Assembly (NCBI RefSeq): GCF_009758205.1
Contig: NZ_WRXN01000020.1
Location: 31,798-95,797, forward strand
Direction: 5' to 3'
DNA length: 64,000 bases
Source: Chitinophaga tropicalis
GTDB taxonomy: Bacteria > Bacteroidota > Bacteroidia > Chitinophagales > Chitinophagaceae
How positions within the stretch are numbered: position 1 is the stretch's first letter; each line of letters opens with the position of its first letter. The translations under genes and the position numbers were made by a program. The notes under the pieces are model-generated. The model searched no databases. It was not told the DNA's origin and worked only from the letters and a program-made list of their open reading frames with translations. Below, one piece after another: positions 26,309-34,888 of this stretch.

Positions 26309-26362
26309 AAACATCTGATGTTTAATGGAAACATCATACCTTTGACAAAACATCAGACGTTT
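26309..26362 (+). promoter_or_regulatory. gntR promoter with three AAACATC operator repeats
   Basis: AAACATC occurs at 26309, 26329 and 26348, spaced 20 and 19 bp. The first and third are palindromes (AAACATC-T-GATGTTT, 26309-26323; AAACATC-A-GACGTTT, 26348-26362). The -7 box TACCTTTG (26337-26344) lies between the second and third. This is a likely autoregulatory site for the GntR protein encoded 4 nt downstream. Confidence 0.6.
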
Positions 26363-26366
26363 ACTT

Positions 26367-27023
26367 ATGGCAAAAGCAATAAAACTCGCTGATAAAGTCA
26401 TCCTGGATCTCCAGAGGGATATTTCCCTGGGTAAATACAAAGTTGGCGACCTCATTCCCCCCGAACCGGTACTGATGGAACAGTTCGGCGTGGGGCGTTC
26501 CACCATCCGGGAAGCCATTAAAACCCTTGCTAATGCAGGTATCCTGAAAGTACAACAGGGCGCAGGCACGTTTGTATGTGCGCCTGACGATAGCGGGGAA
26601 ACACTCAACCAGCGCTTACGCCGTGCCGCCCAACAGGAAGTGAACCAGGTACGCAGTCTGCTGGAAGTAGAGATAGCCCGGCTGGCAGCGGCGCATCGGG
26701 ATGAAGAAGACCTACAGCTGATCAATACGGCCCTTGACGCAAGATGGGAAGCCTTACATACCGGCAGCTATGAAGCCTGTGCGGATGCAGACATCCGTTT
26801 CCATCAGGCTATTGCACAAGCCTCACATAACAGCGTGCTGGCAGACCTTTACCAGACCTTCACCAGTGCTATCCGCGAATCTTTCGAAAACAGGGAACAA
26901 CCCCATGTCCAGCAGTTCCTGCAAACGCATGAACTGCATGTACGCCTGTTACAAGCTATCCGTGAGCAACAGGTGGAGCAGGCGGCGGAAACGGTACGGG
27001 CTATCCTGAAGAATAATTTTTAA
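26367..27023 (+). CDS. GntR-family regulator, FadR/FCD subfamily
   Basis: A 218-residue regulator. The wHTH is at residues 5-70 (GDLIPPEPVLMEQFGVGRSTIREAIKTLANAGIL, then the QQGAGTFV wing). The FCD ligand domain shows its metal-binding pattern (DADIRFHQAIAQASHN and HELHVRLLQAI). FCD regulators respond to small organic acids such as lactate, pyruvate or sugar acids. It is first in an operon with a TauE/SafE exporter (10-nt gap), whose substrate may be the effector. Confidence 0.93.
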   Translation: MAKAIKLADKVILDLQRDISLGKYKVGDLIPPEPVLMEQFGVGRSTIREAIKTLANAGILKVQQGAGTFVCAPDDSGETLNQRLRRAAQQEVNQVRSLLEVEIARLAAAHRDEEDLQLINTALDARWEALHTGSYEACADADIRFHQAIAQASHNSVLADLYQTFTSAIRESFENREQPHVQQFLQTHELHVRLLQAIREQQVEQAAETVRAILKNNF

Positions 27024-27033
27024 AACTTCTATC

Positions 27034-27867
27034 ATGTCTATTTTAGTATTCACTCTCATCCTGCTGGCCGGGGCTTTTATGGCCGGTATGCTGGGCTCAC
27101 TGACAGGTCTTGGGGGCGGTGTGGTTCTCATTCCTTTGCTTACACTTGTTTTTCATGTAGATATCCGTTATGCAGTAGGCGCTTCCCTGGTAGCGTCCAT
27201 TGCCAATTCTTCCGGTGCAGCGGCAGCTTACATCAAAGAAGGCATCACTAATGTCAGGATAGGTATGTTCCTGGAAATAGCCACTACCACCGGCGCCATT
27301 GTAGGCGCCCTGCTGGCAGTATATACTCCGACACATATAGTAGCTATCCTCTTTGGTATAGTACTGCTTTTCTCAGCCGTTATGACACTTAGAAAAAAGC
27401 ATGAGCATGCAGAAACGGAAGGTAGCAGACTGGCGGGAATCATGCGGCTCAACAGCTCTTATCCTGTTGACGGCAAGCAGGTAGATTACAAAGTACGTGG
27501 AGTTGGCGGGGGGTATGCCCTGATGACCGTAGCGGGTATTGTATCCGGGCTGCTGGGCATTGGCTCAGGGGCGCTGAAAGTGCTGGCTATGGATAACATT
27601 ATGCGCATTCCTTTTAAAGTATCCACCACTACCAGCAATTTTATGATAGGTGTTACCGCAGCCGCCAGTGCGGTGGTTTACCTGCAGCGTGGTTATATAG
27701 ATCCTGGTATAGCCTTTCCAGTTGTACTGGGTGTACTGGCCGGTGCATTCAGCGGCTCGAAGCTGCTGGTGAGAATGAATACCCGCAAGCTCCGTATCCT
27801 CTTTTGTATTGTGATAGGATCGCTGGCGCTGGAAATGATCTATAATGGTTTAACCGGAAAATTATAA
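27034..27867 (+). CDS. TauE/SafE-family anion exporter
   Basis: A 277-residue membrane protein with about eight helices and two inverted family motifs (GSLTGLGGGVVLIPLLTLVFHVDIRYAVGASL in part, and SGLLGIGSGALKVLAMD). The TauE/SafE family exports sulfite, sulfoacetate and other small organic anions. It is the middle gene of gntR-tauE-DUF1634, and its stop overlaps the next start by one base (TAATG). Confidence 0.92.
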   Translation: MSILVFTLILLAGAFMAGMLGSLTGLGGGVVLIPLLTLVFHVDIRYAVGASLVASIANSSGAAAAYIKEGITNVRIGMFLEIATTTGAIVGALLAVYTPTHIVAILFGIVLLFSAVMTLRKKHEHAETEGSRLAGIMRLNSSYPVDGKQVDYKVRGVGGGYALMTVAGIVSGLLGIGSGALKVLAMDNIMRIPFKVSTTTSNFMIGVTAAASAVVYLQRGYIDPGIAFPVVLGVLAGAFSGSKLLVRMNTRKLRILFCIVIGSLALEMIYNGLTGKL

Positions 27868-28271
27868 TGCAGATGAAGAGCTTATTCAACAAATCATTCT
27901 GGCAGGAAAGAGACGTAGAGATGTTTATTGGTCAGCAGTTGCGCTGGGGAGTCTTCACATCCAGTATTATAGCACTGATAGGCGGGATCATTTACCTGGT
28001 TAGCCATGGCGGTGGAACGCCGGCCTATCATGAATTTAAAGGGGCCCCGGAATATGTAAGGCACCTGCCGGGCATCCTGGAAGGAGTGGCCAGACTGGAT
28101 GGCATGGCTATCATACAACTGGCGGTTGTAGTACTGCTGGCAACTCCTATTACCCGTATCGCCTTTTCCGTACTGGCGTTTGCGATGGAGAAAGACAGGC
28201 TGTATGTGTTCATCACCCTTATAGTACTGGGAGTGATCATCTTCAGTATCTTCAGCGGATTGGGCGGATGA
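27867..28271 (+). CDS. DUF1634 membrane protein
   Basis: A 134-residue protein with three predicted helices (about residues 28-48, 78-98 and 112-130). DUF1634 proteins are a common partner of TauE/SafE exporters and are probably an accessory subunit. The start overlaps the previous stop by one base; a second ATG two codons later is also possible. It ends 8 nt before the convergent ABC transporter gene. Confidence 0.88.
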   Translation: MQMKSLFNKSFWQERDVEMFIGQQLRWGVFTSSIIALIGGIIYLVSHGGGTPAYHEFKGAPEYVRHLPGILEGVARLDGMAIIQLAVVVLLATPITRIAFSVLAFAMEKDRLYVFITLIVLGVIIFSIFSGLGG

Positions 28272-28279
28272 TCATGCAC

Positions 28280-30040
28280 TCAGGTGCTGCGTTCATGCTG
28301 TAACAGCATATTCATGGCATGCGTGAAAGAACCGGCGCGGATGATCTCTCCTCCGTTCACAAAGAAGATCTCATCTGCGCTCTCAATAGTATTCAGACGA
28401 TGTGCAATGATCACCTTTGTAGTATGAGCGGGCAATTTACGCAGTACTTCCTCCAGTTGCTTTTCTGTCACCGTATCAATATTGGCAGTTGCTTCGTCCA
28501 GCACCAGCAGGTCAGGATCACGAAGCACTGCCCTCATGAAAGCTATCAGCTGCTTCTGTCCTAAACTGATGCCATCATTTCCGGCAGAAATATAAGTATC
28601 CAGTCCTTTTTCAAAACGCTCCATCAGTACGTCCAGACCTGTTTCTTTCATTACCACTTCCAGCTGTTCACGGCTATAGCCGGCATACCTGGCATTACCA
28701 TATACAATGTTCTCCTGAATAGTGCCTGAGAACAGAAAGGGTTCCTGTAAAATGAAGCCGATCTTCTGTGTACGTTCTTCCGGTGTGTAAGAGCGGATAT
28801 CCCTGCCATTCAGCAATACCTCTCCTTCTACCGGGTCATACAACCGCGCTATCAGCGATGCCGTTGTTGTTTTGCCACCACCGGTCGGGCCTACCAGCGC
28901 ATATGTCTTTCCCTGCTCCATTGTGAAATTGATATCGCGCAGTATATCCTTGCTGCCGGGATAACGGAAGTATACATTGCGGAAGGTCATTAGCGGAGCA
29001 TTCTCTTCCGTATGAGCAACAGGTATTACTTTCAGATCTGACTCCAGTTCCAGTATCTCGGCTATTCTCTCCCATCCTGCCATAGCAGTCTGGAAGTTAG
29101 TCCACAGCGCGGCCAGCTGGCGGATAGGGTTGTAGAAATGAATGGAATATGACAGGTAGCTGATCAGCAGCCCTACAGAAAATTCTCCTATGCTGATCAG
29201 GTAAATACCATAGGCCAGAACGGCCAGCTGGGCGAAGTTGGAACAAAGGCTGTATACCGGCGTAAAAATGTTGTTTGCTATTCCTGCGTCAACAGCTGCC
29301 TGGTAGTTGCTCTCATTCACAGTATTGAACTTCTTCCTGAAGTAATCTCTCCTGTTAAAAGCAATGATCACTTTAAAATTGCTCAGGCTTTCCTGTATCT
29401 CTGCACTCAGTCCTCCTATGCTCTTCATGCTGGCTGCATTCCTGCGCCTGATCCACGGGGATACGGCACGGGTAAACAACAACAGTATCAGGCCGGGTAT
29501 CAATGTGGCTGTTCCCAGTTTAATGTTGATAGACAGCAGGAAGATACCGGCGCCTATCATGGTCATAATGCTGCTGGCAAATTGTACGAGCGATTGTGAG
29601 AAGAACTGGTTCATCTTCTCTGTATCACTGTTGATGCGGGAAATGAGATCTCCTGTTTTATTCTGGTTAAAGAATGCCACGGGCAGTTCCTGCAGTTTCA
29701 CGAAAACAGCGTTCCTCAGGTTGTACAGCATGCGCTGTCCGACGCCTCCCATCAATAAAGTCTGCCAGTAGCTGAAGCCCAGGTTCAGCAGGTACATGAT
29801 AAGCAGGATACCGGAAAACCGCAGAATGCCGGAGAACTGCCTGGTCTGTACATATGTGTCTATCGTATATCCTATTACAAAAGGTACTGTCAGTGACAGG
29901 ATGTTACTGACTATCATGATCAGGAAGATCCCTGCCAGGCGGCGGTGCTCCCCGCTTATGTAAGTGATCAGCCTGCGGAGCGCCTGTCCCGTAGTACGTT
30001 TGGGCCGGTTTGTTGTATTATTGTTCAGGTTGTAATTCAT
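28280..30040 (-). CDS. ABC exporter half-transporter, MdlB/BmrD type (catalytic Walker B partner)
   Basis: A 586-residue type IV ABC exporter subunit with six membrane helices (residues 30-315) and a C-terminal nucleotide-binding domain. Walker A is GPTGGGKTT and Walker B is LLVLDEATANID, with the catalytic Glu. The switch His is in IIAHRLNTI. The signature is degenerate (ISLGQKQ instead of LSGGQ). Its start overlaps the previous gene by 23 nt. With that partner it should form a heterodimer with one active and one degenerate ATP site. Confidence 0.93.
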   Translation of the reverse strand: MNYNLNNNTTNRPKRTTGQALRRLITYISGEHRRLAGIFLIMIVSNILSLTVPFVIGYTIDTYVQTRQFSGILRFSGILLIMYLLNLGFSYWQTLLMGGVGQRMLYNLRNAVFVKLQELPVAFFNQNKTGDLISRINSDTEKMNQFFSQSLVQFASSIMTMIGAGIFLLSINIKLGTATLIPGLILLLFTRAVSPWIRRRNAASMKSIGGLSAEIQESLSNFKVIIAFNRRDYFRKKFNTVNESNYQAAVDAGIANNIFTPVYSLCSNFAQLAVLAYGIYLISIGEFSVGLLISYLSYSIHFYNPIRQLAALWTNFQTAMAGWERIAEILELESDLKVIPVAHTEENAPLMTFRNVYFRYPGSKDILRDINFTMEQGKTYALVGPTGGGKTTTASLIARLYDPVEGEVLLNGRDIRSYTPEERTQKIGFILQEPFLFSGTIQENIVYGNARYAGYSREQLEVVMKETGLDVLMERFEKGLDTYISAGNDGISLGQKQLIAFMRAVLRDPDLLVLDEATANIDTVTEKQLEEVLRKLPAHTTKVIIAHRLNTIESADEIFFVNGGEIIRAGSFTHAMNMLLQHERST

Positions 30041-31775
30041 AATTGCTTGTGCTACGTTGGGAATTGAAGATCTGTACGTACTCAGGGCATGTCTGCATCA
30101 GTTCATCATGTGTACCGGAGGCTACCAGCTCACCATCCATCAGCAGGATTATCTGGTCAAAATGCCTTACGGCATCTATCTTTTGTGTAACGGAGATCAG
30201 CGTAATATCCGGGTAATTCTCCTGCACGTTTTCAAGTATACGCTGTTCTGTATTAGCATCTACACGGGCGGTGAAATCGTCCAGGAGCAATACCCTGGGG
30301 TTGATGGCCAGCGCTCTTGCCAGCATGATACGTTGTTTCTGTCCGCCACTCAGGCTGGCGCCACGCTCAGATACAACTGTTTCCAGTCCATCCGGCAATG
30401 TGGCTATAAATTCTTTGAGCTCTGCCGTTTCTATTGCCCGCTGCATCAACTCCCCGCTTACTTTTTCGTTAAAGGCAATGTTTTCCCGCAGGCTCATGTT
30501 GAAGACTATACTATCCTGGAATACCAGTCCTACCTGTTGTAGCAGTGCATTCCTGTTATACTCATTTACATCTGTCCCGTCGTAGAGAATTGTTCCTGTA
30601 TCCGGCGGCTGGAGCCCTACGATCACATTCAGCAGCTGCGTCTTACCCGCGGCTGTTGGGCCAATAATAGCTGTACGTGTGCCTGCCTTTACGGCAAATG
30701 ACACATCTTTGAGCACAGGCTTTCCGCCCAGCTGCATATTGATGCCCTGTACGCTGACGCTGCCATCCAGGGTTTTGGTTACCGTACCTTCATCTTCCTT
30801 CTCCGGTGCATTCAGCACTTCGCTGATACGGCCATATGAGGTAGTAGCCTGTGCTATTATATTACTCATGAAACCGATCACGATAATAGGAAAGATCAAT
30901 AGGGCTATGTAACTGTTGAAAGCCGCTATGTTACCGATAGACATCTCTCCTTTGATCACAAAATGACCGCCCAGCAACAATGTCGAAAGCACTGCCACAC
31001 CAGCCATAAAGGTGATAACGGGTATAAGACTGGCAAAAAGCCGTACAATGGCGATACCTAATGACCTGGATTCTCCGTTGGGGGCAATGAACCTGTCATA
31101 TTCCCGCTGTTGTGCGTTCAGCACTCTCACCAATGCAGCGCCGGTAATGTTCTCATTGATCGTTTTATTCAACTTATCTACTACTTCTCTTCCTTTCTTA
31201 AACAGCACCTTCACTTTGTTCAGTACGGTAAAGAAGGCGAACCCAATAACGGGTACGATGCAGATCACGATCAGGCCCAGCTTCCAGTCAATGCTGAGCA
31301 GCAATGCGCTGGCGCCTATTATCATAACTGCGGAGGAAACGATAGATACAATTGCCTGTGATACAAACAGTTTTATATTATCTACATCGCTGGTCAGGTT
31401 AGTGAGCAGCTTTGAAGGATTAGCCTTTTGTATGTAGGTATAATCCTGCCGGGAAATGCGTGCGGCAAGAGTAGTACGGGTTTCCCTGGCCACTTTTTCG
31501 GAAATATGGACCTGGATAAGGCTTTGCAGGTAAGTAAAGATAAAGATGAAACCGGCTGCCAGGGAGAATTCCAGCAACAGGGTCTTCATTACCAATGTAC
31601 CGTTACCATAAGCGTCAATTCCTTTGGAGATGAGTGCTGGCAGCACCAGGTTCAATCCATTACTTAATAATGCCAGGAATACCAGGAGTAACACCTGTCT
31701 TCTGTATGGGCGTAACAAAGACATTAGTCCCGGCTTTTTCCCGCCTGTGGCTGCGGGATGCTTTACGTTATTCAT
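30018..31775 (-). CDS. ABC exporter half-transporter, MdlA/BmrC type (degenerate Walker B partner)
   Basis: A 585-residue subunit with six membrane helices and a nucleotide-binding domain. Walker A is GPTAAGKTQ and the signature is the canonical LSGGQKQR. Walker B reads LLLDDFTARVD (Asp in place of catalytic Glu) and the switch position reads SVTQK (Gln in place of His). These faults are exactly complementary to those of the second subunit. A -7 box (TATTTTTG, minus strand 31790-31783) sits 7 nt before the ATG. A short ORF and terminator lie further upstream. Confidence 0.93.
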   Translation of the reverse strand: MNNVKHPAATGGKKPGLMSLLRPYRRQVLLLVFLALLSNGLNLVLPALISKGIDAYGNGTLVMKTLLLEFSLAAGFIFIFTYLQSLIQVHISEKVARETRTTLAARISRQDYTYIQKANPSKLLTNLTSDVDNIKLFVSQAIVSIVSSAVMIIGASALLLSIDWKLGLIVICIVPVIGFAFFTVLNKVKVLFKKGREVVDKLNKTINENITGAALVRVLNAQQREYDRFIAPNGESRSLGIAIVRLFASLIPVITFMAGVAVLSTLLLGGHFVIKGEMSIGNIAAFNSYIALLIFPIIVIGFMSNIIAQATTSYGRISEVLNAPEKEDEGTVTKTLDGSVSVQGINMQLGGKPVLKDVSFAVKAGTRTAIIGPTAAGKTQLLNVIVGLQPPDTGTILYDGTDVNEYNRNALLQQVGLVFQDSIVFNMSLRENIAFNEKVSGELMQRAIETAELKEFIATLPDGLETVVSERGASLSGGQKQRIMLARALAINPRVLLLDDFTARVDANTEQRILENVQENYPDITLISVTQKIDAVRHFDQIILLMDGELVASGTHDELMQTCPEYVQIFNSQRSTSNYELQPEQ

Positions 31776-31886
31776 ATAAGAACAAAAATATACAATTAAA
31801 GTCTCAGACCTTGATATGAGGGGACGAATGAAAAGAAGTTATATTGTACGATGCCGTGAAATTCCGATAAAAAACTCCAGATCAAC

Positions 31887-31921
31887 GAAAAACCCTTCCG
31901 GTCAGGCCGGAAGGGTATAGA
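31887..31921 (-). terminator. Terminator ahead of the ABC exporter operon
   Basis: On the minus strand ACCCTTCCGG pairs with CCGGAAGGGT around a 5-nt loop and is followed by TTTTT. It separates a 15-codon ORF and two smaller hairpins from the exporter genes; it may end the upstream GH106 transcript or attenuate the exporter. Confidence 0.75.
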
Positions 31922-31961
31922 CGCCTGAGCGTCACCAGATATTTTTGATGGAGCAACCCGG

Positions 31962-32009
31962 TTAGGCGATACTAACCGAAGGTTTCCATGAATATTCTGT
32001 AGATTGCAT
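31962..32009 (-). CDS. 15-residue ORF with strong Shine-Dalgarno (possible leader peptide)
   Basis: ATG at 32009-32007, stop TAA at 31964-31962; the peptide is MQSTEYSWKPSVSIA. An AGGAGG-type ribosome site (complement of 32015-32019) sits 5 nt before the ATG, unusual for a group that rarely uses such sites. The stop codon lies inside a hairpin (CGGTTAG/CTAACCG). A second hairpin (GACGC/GCGTC) and an intrinsic terminator follow before the ABC exporter start at 31775. This layout resembles a leader peptide controlling attenuation; a free-standing small RNA or peptide is the alternative. Confidence 0.4.
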   Translation of the reverse strand: MQSTEYSWKPSVSIA

Positions 32010-32126
32010 GAATACCTCCTTTTCTTTGGTGAAGATTGAAATTACAAATTTTTATCCAAAAAAGTTTTACCTGTTACAGAAAACTTTTGTGTTAGCAATA
32101 GATGAGTTTACTGTTATTTCAAATCT

Positions 32127-34880
32127 TTAATTGTAAGGAATAATGCGAACAGGTCCTTCAAGTCCGGAGGGTTGTACCTTCCAGCCGGAAGCATCAAAAT
32201 CCTTATAGTTGATGTTCACGAAATTGATCTCATGATAACGCCGCCAGGGAATCTTATGCTGGTCCATATACCGTATCCTGTTAGCCATAAGATTTGCTAC
32301 TTCAATACGGATGGTATTTTCTCCCAAACGCAACCACTTCCCTATTCTCAACCGGAAAGGGATACTCCATAAAATGCCAGCATCCTGCCCATTGATCCAC
32401 ACTCTTGCACTTTCATGTACAATTCCCAGATCAAGCACATATTCGCTCACCTTCTGCACAGGCAATTCAAAGGACGCAGTGTATACACCTGTACCGGAAA
32501 AGGATTGTGCTGCCGTATCCTGCAGGGAAGTCCAGCTGGCCAGCGATGCCAGTTGTACCGGCGCCGGTATAAACGGCCCTCCGTTACTGAATTGGAGCTG
32601 CCATTTATTAATTTCAATTGAGTCGCCGATCTGAGTATTTCGAAGGTATTTCCAATCCGGCAGATCAACAGCATTAGCGGTACATTTCAATATAACTGCT
32701 TCTCCTGGTTGCAACTGTACCCTGACGTTATTATCCTTTCCTGTAGTTCCTTTCCCTGCCAGCCCTGTCTGCGGATCTAACAGTATTACTGTTTTATTTA
32801 TCTCATTCAGCTTTGTTTCTTCGTCAATTGTCTGCGGGGTATGATTAACAAGATAGTAGTAAGTATCTTTCTCATCCTTGCGGCGTATGAATTTCAAACC
32901 GCTGTCTGTCAGCTTTTCTCTTTGTATTCCTGTTTGCTGTAATGCGGCCGATACATCTTCAGAAAGCAGCAGCTTTCCTTTACCCAATTTCATTTCCCGG
33001 ATACCTGTTCCTGTGAAATGCAGGGATGCCAGCAGCGATTTCAGCTTTTTACGGCGTACATCCAGCTGACCAAGACCGGGCACATCTTTGGGCAGCGACT
33101 GGAATAGTACGGTAGCTCCCTGCCTGGCCAATTGCAGTATCTGTTCCAGCGTAGCCACAGGCATTATTTCTGCCGATGGCACCACCAGTATTTTATACGG
33201 AGCGGCTTTGCTGTTTGTACTGATCTTTCCTCCGGCAACAATTGCTTTGGACAATAGATCGTCTGAAACAAAATCAAGCGAGTACCCCACTTTCTGCAAT
33301 CCTGTTACCTGTTTATAAAAAGGTGTGGGATGCAGCCACTCATCAATATCGTGCACTTTCAGCGGCATGTCCCTTCCTTTCGGCGTGTTCCATACGTCAT
33401 ATACGGGCCAGTAGATCAGCAGTTCATTATCAGGTAAACCGGATTGCAGTACTGATTGTACGCGTGTGATATAATTGTTCAGACCGGGTAAATGCGGCCA
33501 GAAACTATTGGATGGCACAAAGTTGACTGAAGCATAGAACAACCATCCGGGCCAGGGTACTTCCGGGGGAGAAAAGGTAGTGCCGTGATAGAAAACATGA
33601 TTGACACCTGCCAGGAAACATTGCTCTACTTCGGGTTTGCATTGCGAAAGAGATGTTTTGAAATGTTCTGTCAGCCATGTAAAGGTCTCGCACGATACCA
33701 GGGGATGTCCTGCCACATGCGCTGCTGAAGAAGCGAATTTCAGCATGACGGGATCTGGCTCTACATTCCTGACATCTGCGCTGTCACGCCTCAGTCCGGG
33801 AATAGGAAAGTAGGTAGAACCAAAGGTTTCACATTCCGGGATATCTACAGCGGCATAGAGGTCAAGCAGATTGCCGGGAGAGCCATGTGCCTGGTTTTTA
33901 GACACCCCTCCATAGTGGTGTGCCCAGTCCGTCCATGGCCGGGTAAAATTGTTCAATAGTAATTCTGACATGGTTTCCCGGTAGTCAGATTTCAGCCTGG
34001 CCACTGTATCAGAATTGTCGTTCCCGGTAAATTCCCTGGCATAGCGGCTAAGATCATATCCCCTGTTCTTTGCAAATGCTGCTGGCAGGCTCTCTGTCCA
34101 GTCGGCGCCGTATACTTCATAGCTGTCATTATAAAAAGCTCTTGTGCCAGGAGCTTTCTTTCCAAAGGCCGCGTCAAAGCGGTCCAGGTAGGTATGCAAG
34201 GCTTCGATAGACAGATGGTCCAGTGTGAATCCTTCTCCGCCGGGAGCAGCGCGTTTCACCATCTGCCGGGTTTTACCGTTAAAGAGGGCGTAGAGGGTCC
34301 AGTTTCCCGGAGGCGGTGTCCAGTTTAATGTACCATCAGGTGCTACTTTATCTTTCAGCTGCAATACCTGGCTGCCGTTATAGGCTGTCAGGGATTGTAA
34401 TACAGCTGCCGGTTGTTTACCTTCTTTTACTCTGATCTTTTCTGTAAAGGGCGCATGATATTCCTTTACAACGAGCTTTGAGGCAGCAAAGGGAGCAGAA
34501 ACCTGGGGGCCTCCGAAAGGCCAGCCGGTACCTGTGGTCAGGTCCACCCCCATGTCCAGTTTACCGGCTTCAGTCACGGTATGACGTAACAGCTGTATCC
34601 ACCGGGAGGACAGGTATGGTACGTATTGTTTTTCGTATCCGATGGCGCCGTAAATAGGCGCTATTTCTACTCCGCCGAAACCCGCCGTTCTGTAAGTCGT
34701 CAGCGCATCCGTAAGCTGTTGTTCATTTACCGCGCTTCCCATCCACCACCAGCGGGTCCAGGGTCTCATCTCTTTTTTTACAACGGGCCAGGCGCGGTCC
34801 TGTCCTTTGGTATGTAATACGGGAATTGTAAGCGCCAGTGCTATCAGCAGTCTGGCTGTTCTTCTGAAAACGGGAATCAT
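32127..34880 (-). CDS. GH106-like alpha-L-rhamnosidase family glycoside hydrolase
   Basis: A 917-residue exported enzyme with signal peptide (LLIALALTIPVLHTKGQ). The N-terminal catalytic module (RPWTRWWWMGSAVNEQQLTDAL, then GFGGVEIAPIYG) has the pattern of GH106 proteins, which remove terminal rhamnose from plant polysaccharides. The C-terminal part (about 770-910) is a jelly-roll sugar-binding domain (ARVWINGQDAGILWSIPFRL, GENTIRIEVAN). It lies 8 nt downstream of the sulfatase gene, so the two form an operon for a sulfated or rhamnose-rich glycan. No SusC/SusD pair is nearby. The rhamnose specificity is inferred from the family. Confidence 0.82.
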   Translation of the reverse strand: MIPVFRRTARLLIALALTIPVLHTKGQDRAWPVVKKEMRPWTRWWWMGSAVNEQQLTDALTTYRTAGFGGVEIAPIYGAIGYEKQYVPYLSSRWIQLLRHTVTEAGKLDMGVDLTTGTGWPFGGPQVSAPFAASKLVVKEYHAPFTEKIRVKEGKQPAAVLQSLTAYNGSQVLQLKDKVAPDGTLNWTPPPGNWTLYALFNGKTRQMVKRAAPGGEGFTLDHLSIEALHTYLDRFDAAFGKKAPGTRAFYNDSYEVYGADWTESLPAAFAKNRGYDLSRYAREFTGNDNSDTVARLKSDYRETMSELLLNNFTRPWTDWAHHYGGVSKNQAHGSPGNLLDLYAAVDIPECETFGSTYFPIPGLRRDSADVRNVEPDPVMLKFASSAAHVAGHPLVSCETFTWLTEHFKTSLSQCKPEVEQCFLAGVNHVFYHGTTFSPPEVPWPGWLFYASVNFVPSNSFWPHLPGLNNYITRVQSVLQSGLPDNELLIYWPVYDVWNTPKGRDMPLKVHDIDEWLHPTPFYKQVTGLQKVGYSLDFVSDDLLSKAIVAGGKISTNSKAAPYKILVVPSAEIMPVATLEQILQLARQGATVLFQSLPKDVPGLGQLDVRRKKLKSLLASLHFTGTGIREMKLGKGKLLLSEDVSAALQQTGIQREKLTDSGLKFIRRKDEKDTYYYLVNHTPQTIDEETKLNEINKTVILLDPQTGLAGKGTTGKDNNVRVQLQPGEAVILKCTANAVDLPDWKYLRNTQIGDSIEINKWQLQFSNGGPFIPAPVQLASLASWTSLQDTAAQSFSGTGVYTASFELPVQKVSEYVLDLGIVHESARVWINGQDAGILWSIPFRLRIGKWLRLGENTIRIEVANLMANRIRYMDQHKIPWRRYHEINFVNINYKDFDASGWKVQPSGLEGPVRIIPYN

Positions 34881-34888
34881 AACGTCGT

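Noticed and set aside
26189..26725. 178-codon minus-strand frame over the gntR 5' region
   Set aside because: It is antisense to a clear GntR gene and runs through the terminator palindrome and tandem repeats; its composition is that of a shadow frame.
27034..28271. Taurine-specific role for the TauE/DUF1634 operon
   Set aside because: No taurine or sulfonate catabolic gene is nearby; the family name alone does not fix the substrate.
31922..31981. Possible known riboswitch in the leader of the ABC exporter
   Set aside because: The hairpins do not match the conserved cores of TPP, SAM, cobalamin, preQ1, glycine or fluoride riboswitches that I can recall; a leader-peptide arrangement fits better.
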